Positions 1 to 11,035 of a DNA stretch of 64,000 bases are shown one piece after another. A program made the translations under genes and the position numbers. The stretch is from Trifolium pratense (taxonomy: Eukaryota; Streptophyta; Magnoliopsida; Fabales; Fabaceae). The notes beneath the pieces were generated by a model that saw only the letters and a program-made list of their open reading frames with translations, had not been told where the DNA came from and did no database searches. Each line of letters begins with the position of its first letter. Position 1 is the first letter of the stretch. The stretch is taken from positions 21,985,362 through 22,049,361 of the forward strand of contig NC_060061.1 in the NCBI RefSeq assembly GCF_020283565.1, given 5' to 3'.

Positions 1-589
1 TTTCTCATCAGAAAGCCTTAGTTGTCCATAAATCTACGAATAATCTAATAATCGGTTGTTTATTTGCTAATCAATATGGGTAATTCTTTTTTTTTTTTGT
101 CAAATAGTTTTAATGGTTATAATTTCACTCTTAAAGTGAATACATGAAATGTTAAAGTTTAAACTTCGGCTCTTGCCTATAAAATATGATGTTCATACCA
201 ATTGAGTTAAGCTCCCAGATATTTGAATCATTCTTTGTTTTAAAGATGTTGTAGGTGACATATTTTCTTCCCTATTTATGTTGTAATGAAAAAGGGCTAT
301 AATTTCTTTGAGAGGAAATAGAATAGGGGTAAAATTGATATAGCTTGTCTTGGGCATACCAATATCACAAGCGAAACGATACCACATCTAAGAGTCCATA
401 TTTTTGCAAAGAGGGAATTGTTGAGAAAATAAAATGCTAGATTGACCGGCAGAAATGTCAAAATTGTTAGGTTGGACGTTATGACTGGAGTTCGAACCTC
501 GATCCATCCACTTTTTGTGTGTGAATTTTCAACGACTTATTATTTTGACTATCTACCAAAAATAAGTCATCTTAATATAAAAACTGTCA
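1..589. other. AT-rich intergenic, no gene seen
   Basis: No reading frame here has the look of a conserved protein and no splice pattern joins the short ones. It borders a LINE remnant and may hold more decayed retroelement. Confidence 0.4.
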
Positions 590-1185
590 TTGTTATCATG
601 CCAGATACCTCCACATGACTAAGAGTCATCAATGAAGTTATAGGAACCATCCACATTCATTTTGACCACACGAGGAAGGGGTTGCATCTACTACAGATGT
701 TGAACTGTGATGTTGTTCTTTTTAACCAAGCAATTCTAAATTACTTGACGCCAAAGGTTGTTTCCAATATTGGAAGTCCAGAAGAACACTAGTTTATTTC
801 AATCCTTCCAAAGAGTGTACCCACTCCACTGCAAAAAAAAAAAAAGTATGACACAACCAAGGAGTATCTCCAGAATCATTGTTAGAGAGGTTTCTCTTAA
901 ACCATGCATAAGTGTCGATGCTGCAAAATCTGTTCCATTTATCAAGGTTGGTAACGGTATTCCGAACTTCTTGCACATATTCATGGTCTCTAACAACATG
1001 CATTGACGTCTCAAGGGCTGACAAACACCGCAAGCAAATATCCTAAGAAGTCGTACCGTGATGACAATGTCCAACATTGGTAATTTTCTCAGGAGACATT
1101 TTCCAAAGAGTGATACGGATTCTAACTGGATACTTCCAACTCCAAACTACCAAATAGTTTGTGGAGTTACTATCATCAACACTTA
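590..1185 (-). pseudogene. Degenerate LINE 3' region (zf-RVT and RNase H remnants)
   Basis: Read on the minus strand, about 1185 to 870 gives a run typical of the zinc-binding domain after plant LINE reverse transcriptases: a WK..VRIRITLWK segment, a CHH.G pair, a degraded CLRCLSALE segment, then VRDHEYVQEVR and KWNRF. Further on, near 600-660, another frame reads VKMNVDGSY, then a stop, then SCGGIWHDN, which is the start of a non-LTR RNase H domain (DG.. then CGG.. motif). Stops and frame changes, plus a T/A homopolymer near 832-846, break the frame. It is a dead non-LTR retrotransposon piece. The reverse transcriptase proper is not seen, and the next MITE lies at its upstream edge. Confidence 0.6.
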
Positions 1186-1190
1186 GGTAG

Positions 1191-1497
1191 TGTATGTTTG
1201 GTTTCAATTCTGGAGCATCCAGAATTGATTCTGGACATGTAGAATGAATTCTGACTTGTTTGGTTCCTCAAAACTAGAATTGATTCTGCCTCCAGAATGG
1301 ATTCTACTTGAAGCTAGAAATTGTAGCTTCTCATTCTAGAATTGATTTTTACACTCAAATTATTTGTTCAACTCACTTTTGTATGAATATATCCAAACAT
1401 AAATCAATTCTATCAAACTCAATTCTATCAAAATCAATTCTGTCAAACTCAATTCTATCAAAATCAATTCTGTCCACCGCAGAACCAAACACATACG
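1191..1497. mobile_element. 307-bp MITE, PIF/Harbinger-like (copy 1)
   Basis: The ends are TGTATGTTTGG and CCAAACACATACG, imperfect inverted repeats, with TAG directly repeated outside each end. The interior is built from short repeats of TCAATTCTATCAAA type and their complements (AGAATTGATTCT). A near-identical 307-bp element lies at 41412-41718. The open frame through this element, with repeated SNSILSKSILS, is a by-product of these repeats. Confidence 0.7.
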
Positions 1498-2234
1498 TAG
1501 TAGGTTGTGCTCAAACCAAATTAGCCGGTCACTAGTTGGAGGTTTGACTTGGCGAATTATGTCACAAATAAAAAGGGAAAGAATTTGCTACAATGTCCTC
1601 CTATTCCAATTACTGTATTTTCTTCAAAGTTGCTAGAAACTGGAAAATCTGCTTTTCTATGTGGGATGACGTGAGCAATACTCTTTGCTAGGACATGACA
1701 TCCCAGAATCCAATTGCCTTTGTATGAGAAGCAATGAAAACAAATTTAACATGAAACATAAAAAAAGAATTTCACAAAGTGATATTTTGAAAGAAAAACT
1801 TATGATTCCTTTCTCATGATAATATGATGATGATATTTCAGAGTTTTGGACGGGTAAGTAACTGGGCATAATGATATAAGTCATTCAACCAAAATTATTG
1901 TGGAAACAACTTTTCAAATTCACCATTAGATGTGCAAGTGCAAGTAAAATGAATTTGAGGGAAATCAAAACATCTCCGCCTTTGCTTATTGATTATCTAC
2001 AAAAAAATCAGTTATACTTCATTAAAAAAAGCATCACCAATACAGGGGATTGGACTGGACAACTTTTGTTATACCCTGTTTGATTTGAAACTTGTTAGGA
2101 GACTGAACAACTTAGATATCAAGGGACAGGACAAAAACAAAACTTTTTGCCCCTCACTGAACCACAGGACAACTTTTTGTCCACAGTACAACTATAAAAA
2201 ATACAAAAATACCTATTTTATTTTCAATTATAAC
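1498..2234. other. Intergenic, no gene seen
   Basis: AT-rich sequence with only short, unrelated open frames. A GGACAACTTTTTGTCC-like motif recurs near 2125-2185. No domain, splice-linked exon or transposon terminus could be recognised. Confidence 0.4.
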
Positions 2235-2552
2235 AGTTTAAGAACACGTCGGTTTTCAAATCCTGCAGCCTAGAGCATAATAAGCTTGCCCAAAAATAAA
2301 ACATCTATTGCAGTAAGACTAGGCTTGCCACGGTCAATGATAATCAATCTAATATCCTAACATTAACAAGTAAAGATGCGGAAACTATGTCCACAAACAG
2401 TTTTAGAACACACCGGTTTTCAAATCCTACAGCCTACAGCATAATAAGCTTGCCGAAAAATAAAACATCTATTGCGGCAAAACTAGGCTTGCCGCGGTCA
2501 ATGATAATCAATCTAATATCCTAACATTAACAAGTAAAGATGCGTAAACTTC
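2235..2552. repeat. 164-bp tandem duplication downstream of RER1
   Basis: The sequence from AGAACAC at 2241 recurs from 2405 at a period of 164 bp. Shared landmarks are GGTTTTCAAATCCT, GCATAATAAGCTTGCC, TCTATTGC and CAATCTAATATCCTAAC. The copies differ by scattered substitutions, so the duplication is not brand new. It lies beyond the RER1 stop codon. Confidence 0.85.
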
Positions 2553-2888
2553 AAAGTTCAAAGGCATAGGCATATCCTGAACAGGAAAAAAATCAAGGTT
2601 CTTTGTGAAGTTTGTCCTAAGATCATGATAGTACAATACTAGAACTGCAATAAATCTAAAACTGAATCAAATACTGACGTATATCAACAATGAAGTTTAC
2701 TACCAGTATTAGCATGTCTTCTGGTATCATAAAACCATAAAGCGAATATTTTCTGTAACTGCATATTGGCATCCTTAATACTCTGACTACAAATTCCTTC
2801 AAATAACAGGGGAAAAAACAAGTACCCCGAATGCCCACAAAACCTAACTTTGAGATCTGTGTTCTTCAAATCATGACACAGTAGAACT
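2553..2888 (-). other. Likely RER1 3' untranslated and flanking sequence
   Basis: This stretch directly follows the RER1 stop on the minus strand. No coding exon is evident and it probably contains the 3' UTR. No single poly(A) site could be fixed by eye. Confidence 0.4.
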
Positions 2889-4919
2889 TCAGTCTGCACG
2901 AGAGCCACCGCTGCTACTTCCATAAGATTTTTTGCCACCGTACTTCTGCAATAAGTTAAAACAGATAGACTATTACTTTCATGCAAATGATACAAACCAA
3001 GCAACTCTTGCTTCTGCTGTTCTTCTAGTGAACAAACATCTAACAGGGTAAATGATCAAAGGCAATATAAGCATTAAAAGTAAACACCTGTTTTCCCAAA
3101 CTGAATGGAATATATCTGTATTTGATCATGTGTGCGATTTGGCGCCTCATTGTCAGGACAAACAGAACAACCCAGTAACAGAGTAATATTGGCCAGAAGA
3201 CAGGAACATCAAATACAGAAAAGAAAGTCATCAAGAATGCTATGCAGAAAGCCTTTGTGAAAGAATACCTGCAGCCCCATGATAAAAATAATAATAATAA
3301 GAATTCAAACTGTTATCTTCACTCATACATAAATGGAGATGCCTTCAAAATGTTCTCAAACTAAAACATGTTGGCTTCAGGAAAAATTATAAAAGATTGC
3401 ACATTATAGCACCACCCTCTTTCAGGGACTCTGACTTAATAAATCAACTCATACCATGAAAGTCACTAAATCTGAAGTTGTTTCAGTCATGCCACAACAT
3501 CTAATACTGGCTCAAACAAAATTTGTTCCAAAAAATTTGGTTTTCAATAACTGACTGTAATTAGATTATCCACCTATGGCATGTAAGAACTTCCCCTTAT
3601 AGATTTTAGTCTTTTAAATTCTTAAAACTGATTGTTTTAGAATTTGTGAAATATTACAAGGAAACCACAGGACAACCAAGTAAAACTTGTTCAATTTCAA
3701 AATAAAAGGCTTCAGAAGATACAGTTGAACAAAGTAAAGAAAAGAAATTTCCGACCACAATTTTTGAATTATGTAATGATAAACCAACACGACCAAATTA
3801 AATTATTCAAGGGAATATGATACAGGTATGTTCATTAGATTTCAATATGACATATCAAACTCAAAATGCTTCTAAAATCACATTTTTAATAACTACTAAT
3901 GACACAAGGATAACACAGTGACAGTTTGTTCAATGGGAAATAATGTGATTAGGAAAGTAAGGACCCGTTAACTTTTGATATCTTTGTTTCCATTTCCACT
4001 GGTAAAATTAGAAACATCTATAAAAAGGAAATAGATCATTTCCATGTAATTATCTGCTGCTACCTGCAGTGACTATCAGCTTGCATCCAAATGCAAGATG
4101 GTGATTAAACAATTATTCAATGTGGTTACATTGCGTGCAATGGCACCTAGGAGCAAGTGATTAACTGATTATTTTCTACCAATCAGAAAAACGATTTCTG
4201 GAAGATCAAATAGAAATACTGGGGATATATTTCTAGATAGTTATTACCTCCCACTTACACACAGCTTATACTATCAAATGGAATTCAGAAACAATAGAGT
4301 CAAATTAACATATAAAATGTTACAGCATGTCAAATTCACAGATATAAGGTCAGATAACCATCTAAGAGAGGCATTGATGCAGCAAGCCAGAAACTATATA
4401 CAAGATCCCCAAAAATTTAATCAAATCCTTCTTTATAAATAAAGTACAATTTCAAAATGATTAATCAAAGCTTCCTTATAAATAAACATGATTTAAAATG
4501 TGAAAACAAAACTAAGCAGCAAAAATGTAGTGTTATTATGGAATCTAAAATTACCAGAACTTAAACTCAGGAAGCCGACGAATGAACGGCTTGAACTCAT
4601 CAGATCCTTTAGTTGGTAGCAAAGGTCCTCCCTCAGAAGGCTCAAGTTCAGGATCAACCAAAGGTGACAGAAACCCAATCAACAGATTCAGCATGTAGAT
4701 TCCCAATCCATAAGACACAATGTAAAATCCTTGAATATAAAAAACCCTTAAAACATATATCGAAGCAATGACAAAAGTTCCAATCCATCTATACGTCGAG
4801 TGCGGAGTAGATTTATCCAAATAATGCTGAAATAGCTTCGAAAATTCCTGAACCCATTGGTTCACAGGTGGTCCAGCAGCAGCAGTAGCAGAGGCACTGC
4901 TGCCTCCAGTTCCCTCCAT
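2889..4919 (-). CDS. RER1: RER1 family Golgi-to-ER retrieval receptor
   Basis: Three coding exons on the minus strand: 4919-4555, 3268-3088 and 2945-2889. They join in frame (the W of KFW is split TG/G) to give 200 aa, close to plant RER1A/B. Introns are GT-AG. Four hydrophobic segments lie at about residues 45-63, 65-88, 124-142 and 143-162. Family landmarks include [49 protein letters not shown] and [16 protein letters not shown]. The tail is a hydrophilic K/S/G-rich stretch ending SGGSRAD. RER1 is a Golgi membrane receptor that returns escaped ER membrane proteins (Sec12 type) in COPI vesicles. The ATG at 4917-4919 opens the only long frame and follows a probable 5'-UTR intron acceptor. 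No damage is visible. Confidence 0.95.
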
Positions 4920-5620
4920 TCAATTCACAATCTGTACAAAAATAAAATTAACCAAACTATATAAACTACCAGTTCATTCATAAATCTGGCTTATCATATC
5001 ATCATATCATAACCCTAAATTACTCACATTAAAATTAAATTAAAATCATATAAATACACACACCTACGAATATCAAACTATGAATATTAAAACTAACTAA
5101 CATTTGTTGAGTTGAACGATGAAAAATTGCAGAAAATAAGAACAAATAATGTTGATAAATTAGAATTTGACGATCTAATAATCTTGATACATATTTATTC
5201 AAAGTAACGAGTATAATAACGAAAGAAAGTGAATCCAGTGTTATCTTGATGATTTCCGATGAGGTATAAATCAAGATCTAGGGTTGAAAAAGTGAAAAAA
5301 TGAGAATCGGAAAACCCTAACATCTTGGAAATAAGAATGGAAACGCGGAGAAAGAAAAGCGAGGAGGAAGAGAGGATTGGAGAGGCGGAGAAGAAGAAGA
5401 GCTGACCTGCGACGACGGATCGGAGCTGGAGATGGAAGAGGATTGAACTGACGGAAGAAGGTGGAAGAAGCGAAGGGTTAGCACTAAGCAGTTGATACGA
5501 TAGATCTACAAGGAGATGCGAATATTTGTGTGTGCGTTTTTTTCTCTTCTATTTTTTTTGCTTCATTTTTTTTATCGTGTGTCGTTTTTATATTTTTGTT
5601 GTGATTGAGTTGCGTGCCGA
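4920..5620 (-). promoter_or_regulatory. RER1 5' UTR with probable leader intron and promoter
   Basis: On the minus strand, TTTGTACAG just upstream of the ATG (about 4932-4940) looks like an acceptor. A CGCAG/GTCAGC donor near 5403-5408 would define a 5'-UTR intron of about 470 bp, and the GA-rich exon at 5405-5520 fits a plant leader. A TATAAAAA motif near 5586-5593 is a candidate TATA box. The splice sites are plausible but not proven. Confidence 0.45.
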
Positions 5621-5789
5621 GACTTTGAACGGCAGATATATCGTCTGTCGCGTGACCAACTGTTGCCACTTAGTACTAGTTATTTTTTTTTTTTTTTTCA
5701 GGAGTTACTATTAGTTACTACTCTCTTCGGTCACTATTATTATAATAAAAAAAAATTAGATTTTATTGAAAAATTGATGTATCTCCGAC

Positions 5790-7345
5790 TTATCTATACA
5801 TCTTCTATCTATATCTATATCTATACATCTATTCTATATACATAATATAAAGGGGATATTTCAATTTGGTGTGGATTTTTATTATTTCCACATTTATCCT
5901 CTCATAAATGGTGTTGACTTTTCTTAATGACAACATTACCCTTCAAAACTAAATATAATAATATAATAATAATATAATACATAATATAAAGGGAATATTC
6001 CAATTTGGTGTGGATTTTTATTATTTCCACATTTACCCTCTCATATATGGTGTTGATTTTTCTTAATGACAACATTACCCTTCAAAACTAAATATAATAA
6101 TATAATAATAATATAATACATAATATAAAGGGAATATTCCAATTTGGTGTGGATTTTTATTATTTCCACATTTACCCTCTCATATATGGTGTTGACTTTT
6201 CTTAATGACTATACATAATATAAAGGGAATATTCTAATTTGGTGTGGATTTTTATTATTTCCACATTTACCCTCTCATATATGGTGTTGATTTTTCTTAA
6301 TGACAACATTACCCTTCAAAACTAAATATAATAATATAATAATAATATAATACATAATATAAAGGGAATATTCCAATTTGGTGTGGATTTTTATTATTTC
6401 CACATTTACCCTCTCATATATGGTGTTGATTTTTCTTAATGACAACATTACCCTTCAAATATAAAGGGATATTCCAATTTGGTGTGGATTTTTATTATTT
6501 CCACATTTACCCTCTCATATATGGTGTTGACTTTTCTTAATGACAACATTACCCTTCAAAACTAAATATATATATATATATACACATAATATAAAGGGGA
6601 TATTCCAATTTGGTGTGGATTTTTATTATTTCCACATTTACCCTCTCATATATGGTGTTGACTTTTCTTAATGACAACATTACCCTTCAAAACTAAATAT
6701 AATAATAATAATATAATAATCTATACATAATATAAAAGGGATATTCCAATTTGGTGTGGATTTTTATTATTTCCACATTTACCCTCTCATATATGGTGTT
6801 GACTTTTCTTAATGACTATACATAATATAAAGGGGATATTCCAATTTGGTGTGGATTTTTATTATTTCCACATTTACCCTCTCATATATGGTGTTGACTT
6901 TTCTTAATGACTATACATAATATAAAGGGGATATTCCAATTTGGTGTGGATTTTTATTATTTCCACATTTACCCTCTCATATATGGTGTTGACTTTTCTT
7001 AATGACTATACATAATATAAAGGGAATATTCTAATTTGGTGTGGATTTTTATTATTTCCACATTTACCCTCTCATATATGGTGTTGACTTTTCTTAATGA
7101 CAACATTACCCTTCAAAACTAATTATAATAATATAATAATAAAAATAATATAATAATCTATATCTATACATCTATACATCTATACATAATATAAAGGGGA
7201 TATTCCAATTTGATGTGGATTTTTATTATTTCCACATTTACCCTCTCATATATGGTGTTGACTTTTCTTAATGACAACATTACCCTTCAAAACTAAATAT
7301 AATAATATAATAATAATAATAATAATAATAATATAATAATAATAA
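5790..7345. repeat. 12-unit tandem array with 95- and 139-bp periods
   Basis: A unit beginning CATAATATAAAGGG and running through CAATTTGGTGTGGATT, TTTCCACATTTACCC, CTCATATATGGTGTTG and CTTTTCTTAATGAC occurs 12 times, near 5843, 5982, 6121, 6216, 6355, 6459, 6587, 6728, 6823, 6918, 7013 and 7187. Most spacings are 95 or 139 bp. The 44-bp difference is a block holding CAACATTACCCTTC plus an AATAATA stretch. The first and last units are preceded by TCTATATCTATACATC repeats. The unit resembles Helitron 5' ends (TC start, then AT-rich DNA and AAAGGG); that reading is inference. Confidence 0.9.
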
Positions 7346-7545
7346 AGGGAAGTTTGTGCTGACTTTTTCTTTGGTCAATTTTGCTCTTTACTATCATTTG
7401 AAATAACACTTAATAATAATACCAACAATACTCTTAATTTTTTTTAGTAGCAACAAAAATATTTTATTAACAAACTCACAATAGAATAAGACATTTTTTT
7501 TTTTACATAAGTTAGACACAGGCAGGCGCGGCGCCTGGCTAGATC
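7346..7545 (+). mobile_element. Possible Helitron 3' end (hairpin followed by CTAG)
   Basis: About 200 bp after the array lies CAGGCGCGGCGCCTG, a strong GC-rich hairpin (6-7 bp stem, tiny loop) in AT-rich DNA, followed closely by CTAG near 7540-7543. A hairpin just before CTRR is the Helitron 3' signature. Two points are atypical: the hairpin is almost adjacent to CTAG, and the next base is A, not T. The assignment is tentative. Confidence 0.4.
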
Positions 7546-7839
7546 AGATACATCGGTTTTTCAATAACCTAAAAAGTAGTAATTTTTTGCTTAGTGATCG
7601 GAGGGAGTACCTATGATGCACGAGTACTCCATTTAAGGAAGAATACTAGTACCGGGTACATACCCATACCAGTATCGGGTACATACTCATATCTTAATTT
7701 ATGCTCATACACGTACATTAATTTTTATAAAAGTGTTTTACCCGCACCTAGATAACATAGTTTACTAGTCTCATTTTTTTGGTAATTTGGTAATAAAAAA
7801 TTGGTTACATACTTTAAAATATAGAAGTGGAGTTATGAA

Positions 7840-8585
7840 TAGGGGTGTACGTGGGCCGGATTGGGTTGAGTTTGGCCAAAACCAAAACCCAAACCACATA
7901 TGGTACTCCGGGTTGGGTTTAGTAAAATAACAACCCGTTATAACATTGGGCCGGGTTGGGTAAATCCACTAATTTTCGGGTTGGATTGGGTTGGGTTGTG
8001 GGTTACCCAAATTATTTTTCTATTTTTTTTATTAAATATCTAAATATTGAATCGTCATATTTTCTCATAAAAAATAACTCAATCAATGTATCTTCTTAAA
8101 AAATAGGGTAACTTTTTTTCACTATAAAAAATAATCACCCATTTTTGTGTGTAAATCTACTAATTTACGGGCTGGATAGCGTGTTATCCAAATGATTTTT
8201 TTGCTTTTTTTAATATCAAATGACTAAACCATGAATCACTATATTTGTTTATGAAAATTATTCAAATTTTTTAAATTTTTAAAAAATAATGCGAAAAGTT
8301 ATCATATTTGTTTATAAAAATTATTCAATCATTTTTATTTTCGTAAAAAATAGTATAACTCATTTTCAATATAAAAAATATTTAATAATCAAATGAAAAA
8401 ATCTTTAGTATTTTCATAAAAAAATTTCAAGAAACATAGCACTAGTGGGTTAGTGGGTTTTTTGGGTTGGGTCCGGTTTTACCCGAAACCCAATTTTTTT
8501 AATGGGTTTTTCATTTTTGAAATCTATATCCACCCACTTGTCCGACCCAACCCACTTTTTTGGGTTGGGTTGGGTGGGTTTGACC
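7840..8585. mobile_element. hAT-type non-autonomous element with GTTATGAA target duplication
   Basis: GTTATGAA occurs at 7832-7839 and again at 8586-8593, directly flanking the block. The left end TAGGGGTGTACGTGGGC is of the plant hAT MITE type. The body opens and closes with GGGTTGGGTT-like and AACCC-rich sequence around an AT-rich core. The right end (GGGTTTGACC) no longer matches the expected CACCCCTA, so that terminus is diverged or replaced. Confidence 0.65.
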
Positions 8586-8913
8586 GTTATGAATACCGAC
8601 ACTTTTAAAACAATAGCTCTTCTTGTAAAACAATAGCTCTTCTTGTTGTTACTAAAAAAAAAAAAGAGGATTTTATATGTTGTCAAAAAAAAAAAAAGAG
8701 GATTTTATATCTCTCTAGTCTAAAAAAATTTAAACTTTACACGGGTGAATTCAATCGTTATTTTTTTTTCTCAATCTAATACATCCCCTAAATTTCACTT
8801 ATGTTGTTTCCATTATCAATCTAGGTTCTGTTTGGATTAATTTATTTTTGAGCTTATGCAAATAGTTTATGCAAATTTTTATGTATTATTATAAGCTTGT
8901 CAAGATAGTTTAT

Positions 8914-9513
8914 GTGCTCTCCTACCCTAATTCTCTTTCTCTCCCACTGCCGTCGACACCAACTTTTTTGGTTGATTTTCTTGGTTTATCAATTAGATAG
9001 GGGTGGTTTAGGATCAATTTTGATCTGGAATCACCCCTCTTGATTGTTTTTTATGTCTTCTATTTAAATAAGTGATATTCACATACTTTTTACGTTTTAT
9101 TCTAGTTTTCTCTTTTGTGATTTTTTCATCTGGTTTGTTTTAATCCCGCCTTAGTGCGGAGTCTTTGTTTTATTTTTCCCGTCTTAGTACGGTGTTTGTC
9201 CCGTCTTAGTACGGTGTTTATTTTTGTTCAGATTTACAGGTTTGTTTCGATCCCAATTCGGTGTAGATTCAATGACTTTAGCATCATCAACGTTGCAGAT
9301 CCGGATGCATGATTATTCAGGACATTTGAAGTTTATCATATCAATTGCAGGCTTTGTCTTAGAAATTTGGCCGTTTTATGCTATTAACTCGGATGTTGTG
9401 AGCATGTTTGTAGATTCATCCTTATTAGTTTTTAGCGAAATTAAATTTGTAATGATTTCGATTGATGTATTTCCTATGAATTTGAAATGAATATGTTGTT
9501 TTTGAGTAAAAAA
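8914..9513 (+). mobile_element. 600-bp retroposon with 12-bp target duplication and A-rich tail
   Basis: AAGATAGTTTAT occurs at 8902-8913 and at 9514-9525 around this insert, whose right end is A-rich (GAGTAAAAAAA). That is the mark of LINE-driven retroposition, oriented plus. The insert begins with pyrimidine-rich DNA and contains a short CCCGTCTTAGTACGGTG repeat near 9140-9225. An open frame at 9224-9490 is read as incidental. It could be a LINE 3' end, a SINE-like element or a processed transcript; the parent is not recognised. Confidence 0.65.
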
Positions 9514-9528
9514 AAGATAGTTTATAAT

Positions 9529-9690
9529 AAAGGGTCATGCTAAACGGTGCCCCCGTGGCACTTGTTAAGCATACTAAAAAAGGAAATAAATGGCAAAAGT
9601 AATGACGAGAGAAAATAACTTTATACATTTTAAAGCATTAAATGCACAATTTACGAGATAAAGTTTCCATATTGATATCCTTAACCAATG
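9529..9690. mobile_element. Partial element with palindromic GGTGCCCCCGTGGCAC-type end
   Basis: It starts with an imperfect palindrome GCTAAACGGTGCCCCC/GTGGCACTTGTTAAGC and carries AAAGCATTAAATGCAC and ATCCTTAACCAATG. These echo the 24848-25023 element, whose ends are also palindromes. The right end is incomplete. Confidence 0.45.
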
Positions 9691-9835
9691 CCCTGTTTAG
9701 TATTTTCCTATAATAAAATAGCTTATAAAAATACAATTTTCACTAGTGTGAACTTAAGAAATAACATAAAACATAATTCATATTGCATAAACTGTTTGCA
9801 TAAACTCAAAAATAAGCTAATCCAAACGGTGTCCT

Positions 9836-10406
9836 AATTTATTTTGAGACTTAAATTGACCACTCCGTCCTTCTTTTGTAGGAGATTAAATTGAGGTTGT
9901 CTTAAATGGAATGGGAGGTCTACTTTTTTTTTTGCTTACACCACCAGTTTAATCTGATTCGGGTGTCAGTTCTGGCATCAAGTGGTTCCAGTCCCTCCGA
10001 TCGCAGTTACGGGGATCAAACAATGGTCATCCCTATCAAATTTAGCGTCAATCACCACTGAACCAACTAACTATTGGTAACGAGCGGTCCACATTGCCAA
10101 CCGAGACATTCAACAAAAACAAGATGTCTTATCAAACAAAAAAAAATATAAAGAAAGTATTTTATTAATTATTATTTATTTATTTGTAAAGGGAACTTTA
10201 AAGTGGTCACAATAATTACGCGTAGGTTGAAACGTACGAGAAATGAAATAACCCAAACAAAATAGGGAAGAAAACGAGAACAGCCAATGGGAAGAATCGA
10301 AAAGTGTACACTGGTGGGTCCCACTGGGTCGATCCCGATTCTCCGATTCATGTGGCTATAAGGAAAAAGAGAATAGAAAGAACCAAAAACAAACACAGTA
10401 CAAAAT
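9836..10406. other. Intergenic, upstream of the PCH1-like gene
   Basis: It contains low-complexity and decayed repeat sequence (about 9930-10110) and then the distal promoter of the next gene. No coding exon was recognised. Confidence 0.4.
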
Positions 10407-10473
10407 AATCAACGGTTAGATCTATTCCATACTCGCGGGACCAGCACTTCACTCTCACATCTAACCGTTGATT
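10407..10473 (+). promoter_or_regulatory. Perfect 15-bp inverted repeat with AACGGTTA MYB core, promoter of PCH1-like gene
   Basis: AATCAACGGTTAGAT at 10407-10421 and its exact reverse complement at 10459-10473 are separated by 37 bp. The AACGG core resembles MYB3R/MSA-type sites. A TCTATAAGC TATA-like motif lies about 45 bp downstream (near 10515-10523), so the repeat sits in core-promoter range. Protein binding is inference. Confidence 0.5.
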
Positions 10474-10529
10474 TCAAGCAGTAGTAACACACTTCACAGT
10501 TTTCAGTTTCACTCTTCTATAAGCTTTTT

Positions 10530-11035
10530 CTTTTCTTCTTCATTCATTCGTTCATTCATTTTCAACTTTTCAATACTTCGATCTTCTTCGTCTTCAAAGG
10601 TAAATTTCAATCTTCTTTTCGATTTTCGAACTATTTTTGGTTGAATTTCATGCAAGTTTGATTTGTTTTTAGCATAGATTTATACATTTTTTGTTGAATT
10701 TAATCACACTGAAATGAATTTGATTTGAAATTAGTTTCAAAAAGCATAATCAGTGATGTATATTCTATGATTTAGTAGTTAATTATGTGTTAGGTAGGTT
10801 AGAAACTTCGAATATGATAGTGTTTGGTACTATTTGTGATCTAGTTTTGCTTGTTTATCTGCATCTGCATGTGATGGTTTTTCAATGGAGTCTAATTCAA
10901 TGTCTTGAAATGAAAATCTAGGTTTTGAATATTCAATGTTTGAGTTGACTATGTTGTCAGGTCAAAGACTCAAAACAGTGGTGTGTTGTTGTTGTTGTTG
11001 TGGTGGTGGTGGTGGTGGAGGGAAATAGGTGAGTG
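10530..11035 (+). promoter_or_regulatory. PCH1-like 5' UTR with probable leader intron
   Basis: A TC-rich leader ends in CAAAG/GTAAATTT near 10599, a good donor. A CAG near 10961 is a possible acceptor. Just before the ATG lies a (GTT)n(GGT)n trinucleotide tract (about 10985-11018). Confidence 0.45.

Larger units (their letters stand above)
8822..9835. mobile_element. MITE of the GTTTGGATTA..TTATTTTTGAG family, interrupted by insertions
   Basis: The left end GTTTGGATTAATTTATTT and the right end AATAAGCTAATCCAAAC are inverted repeats extending about 35 bp. The same family occurs at 62732-63568. Its original interior (TATAAGCTTGTCAAGATAG.. and TAGCTTATAAAAATAC) is split by a retroposon (8914-9513) and a second small element (about 9529-9690). 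Confidence 0.7.

Noticed and set aside
1308..1535. Repeat protein with SNSILSKSILS units
   Set aside because: It is produced by short DNA repeats in the MITE. The same occurs at 41530-41718.
5790..7345. CRISPR-like array
   Set aside because: Units are long, adjacent and lack unique spacers, and the genome is a plant. It is a tandem repeat.
9224..9490. Small protein of 80-88 aa
   Set aside because: It lies wholly inside the 600-bp retroposon and has no recognisable motif; chance opening is more likely.
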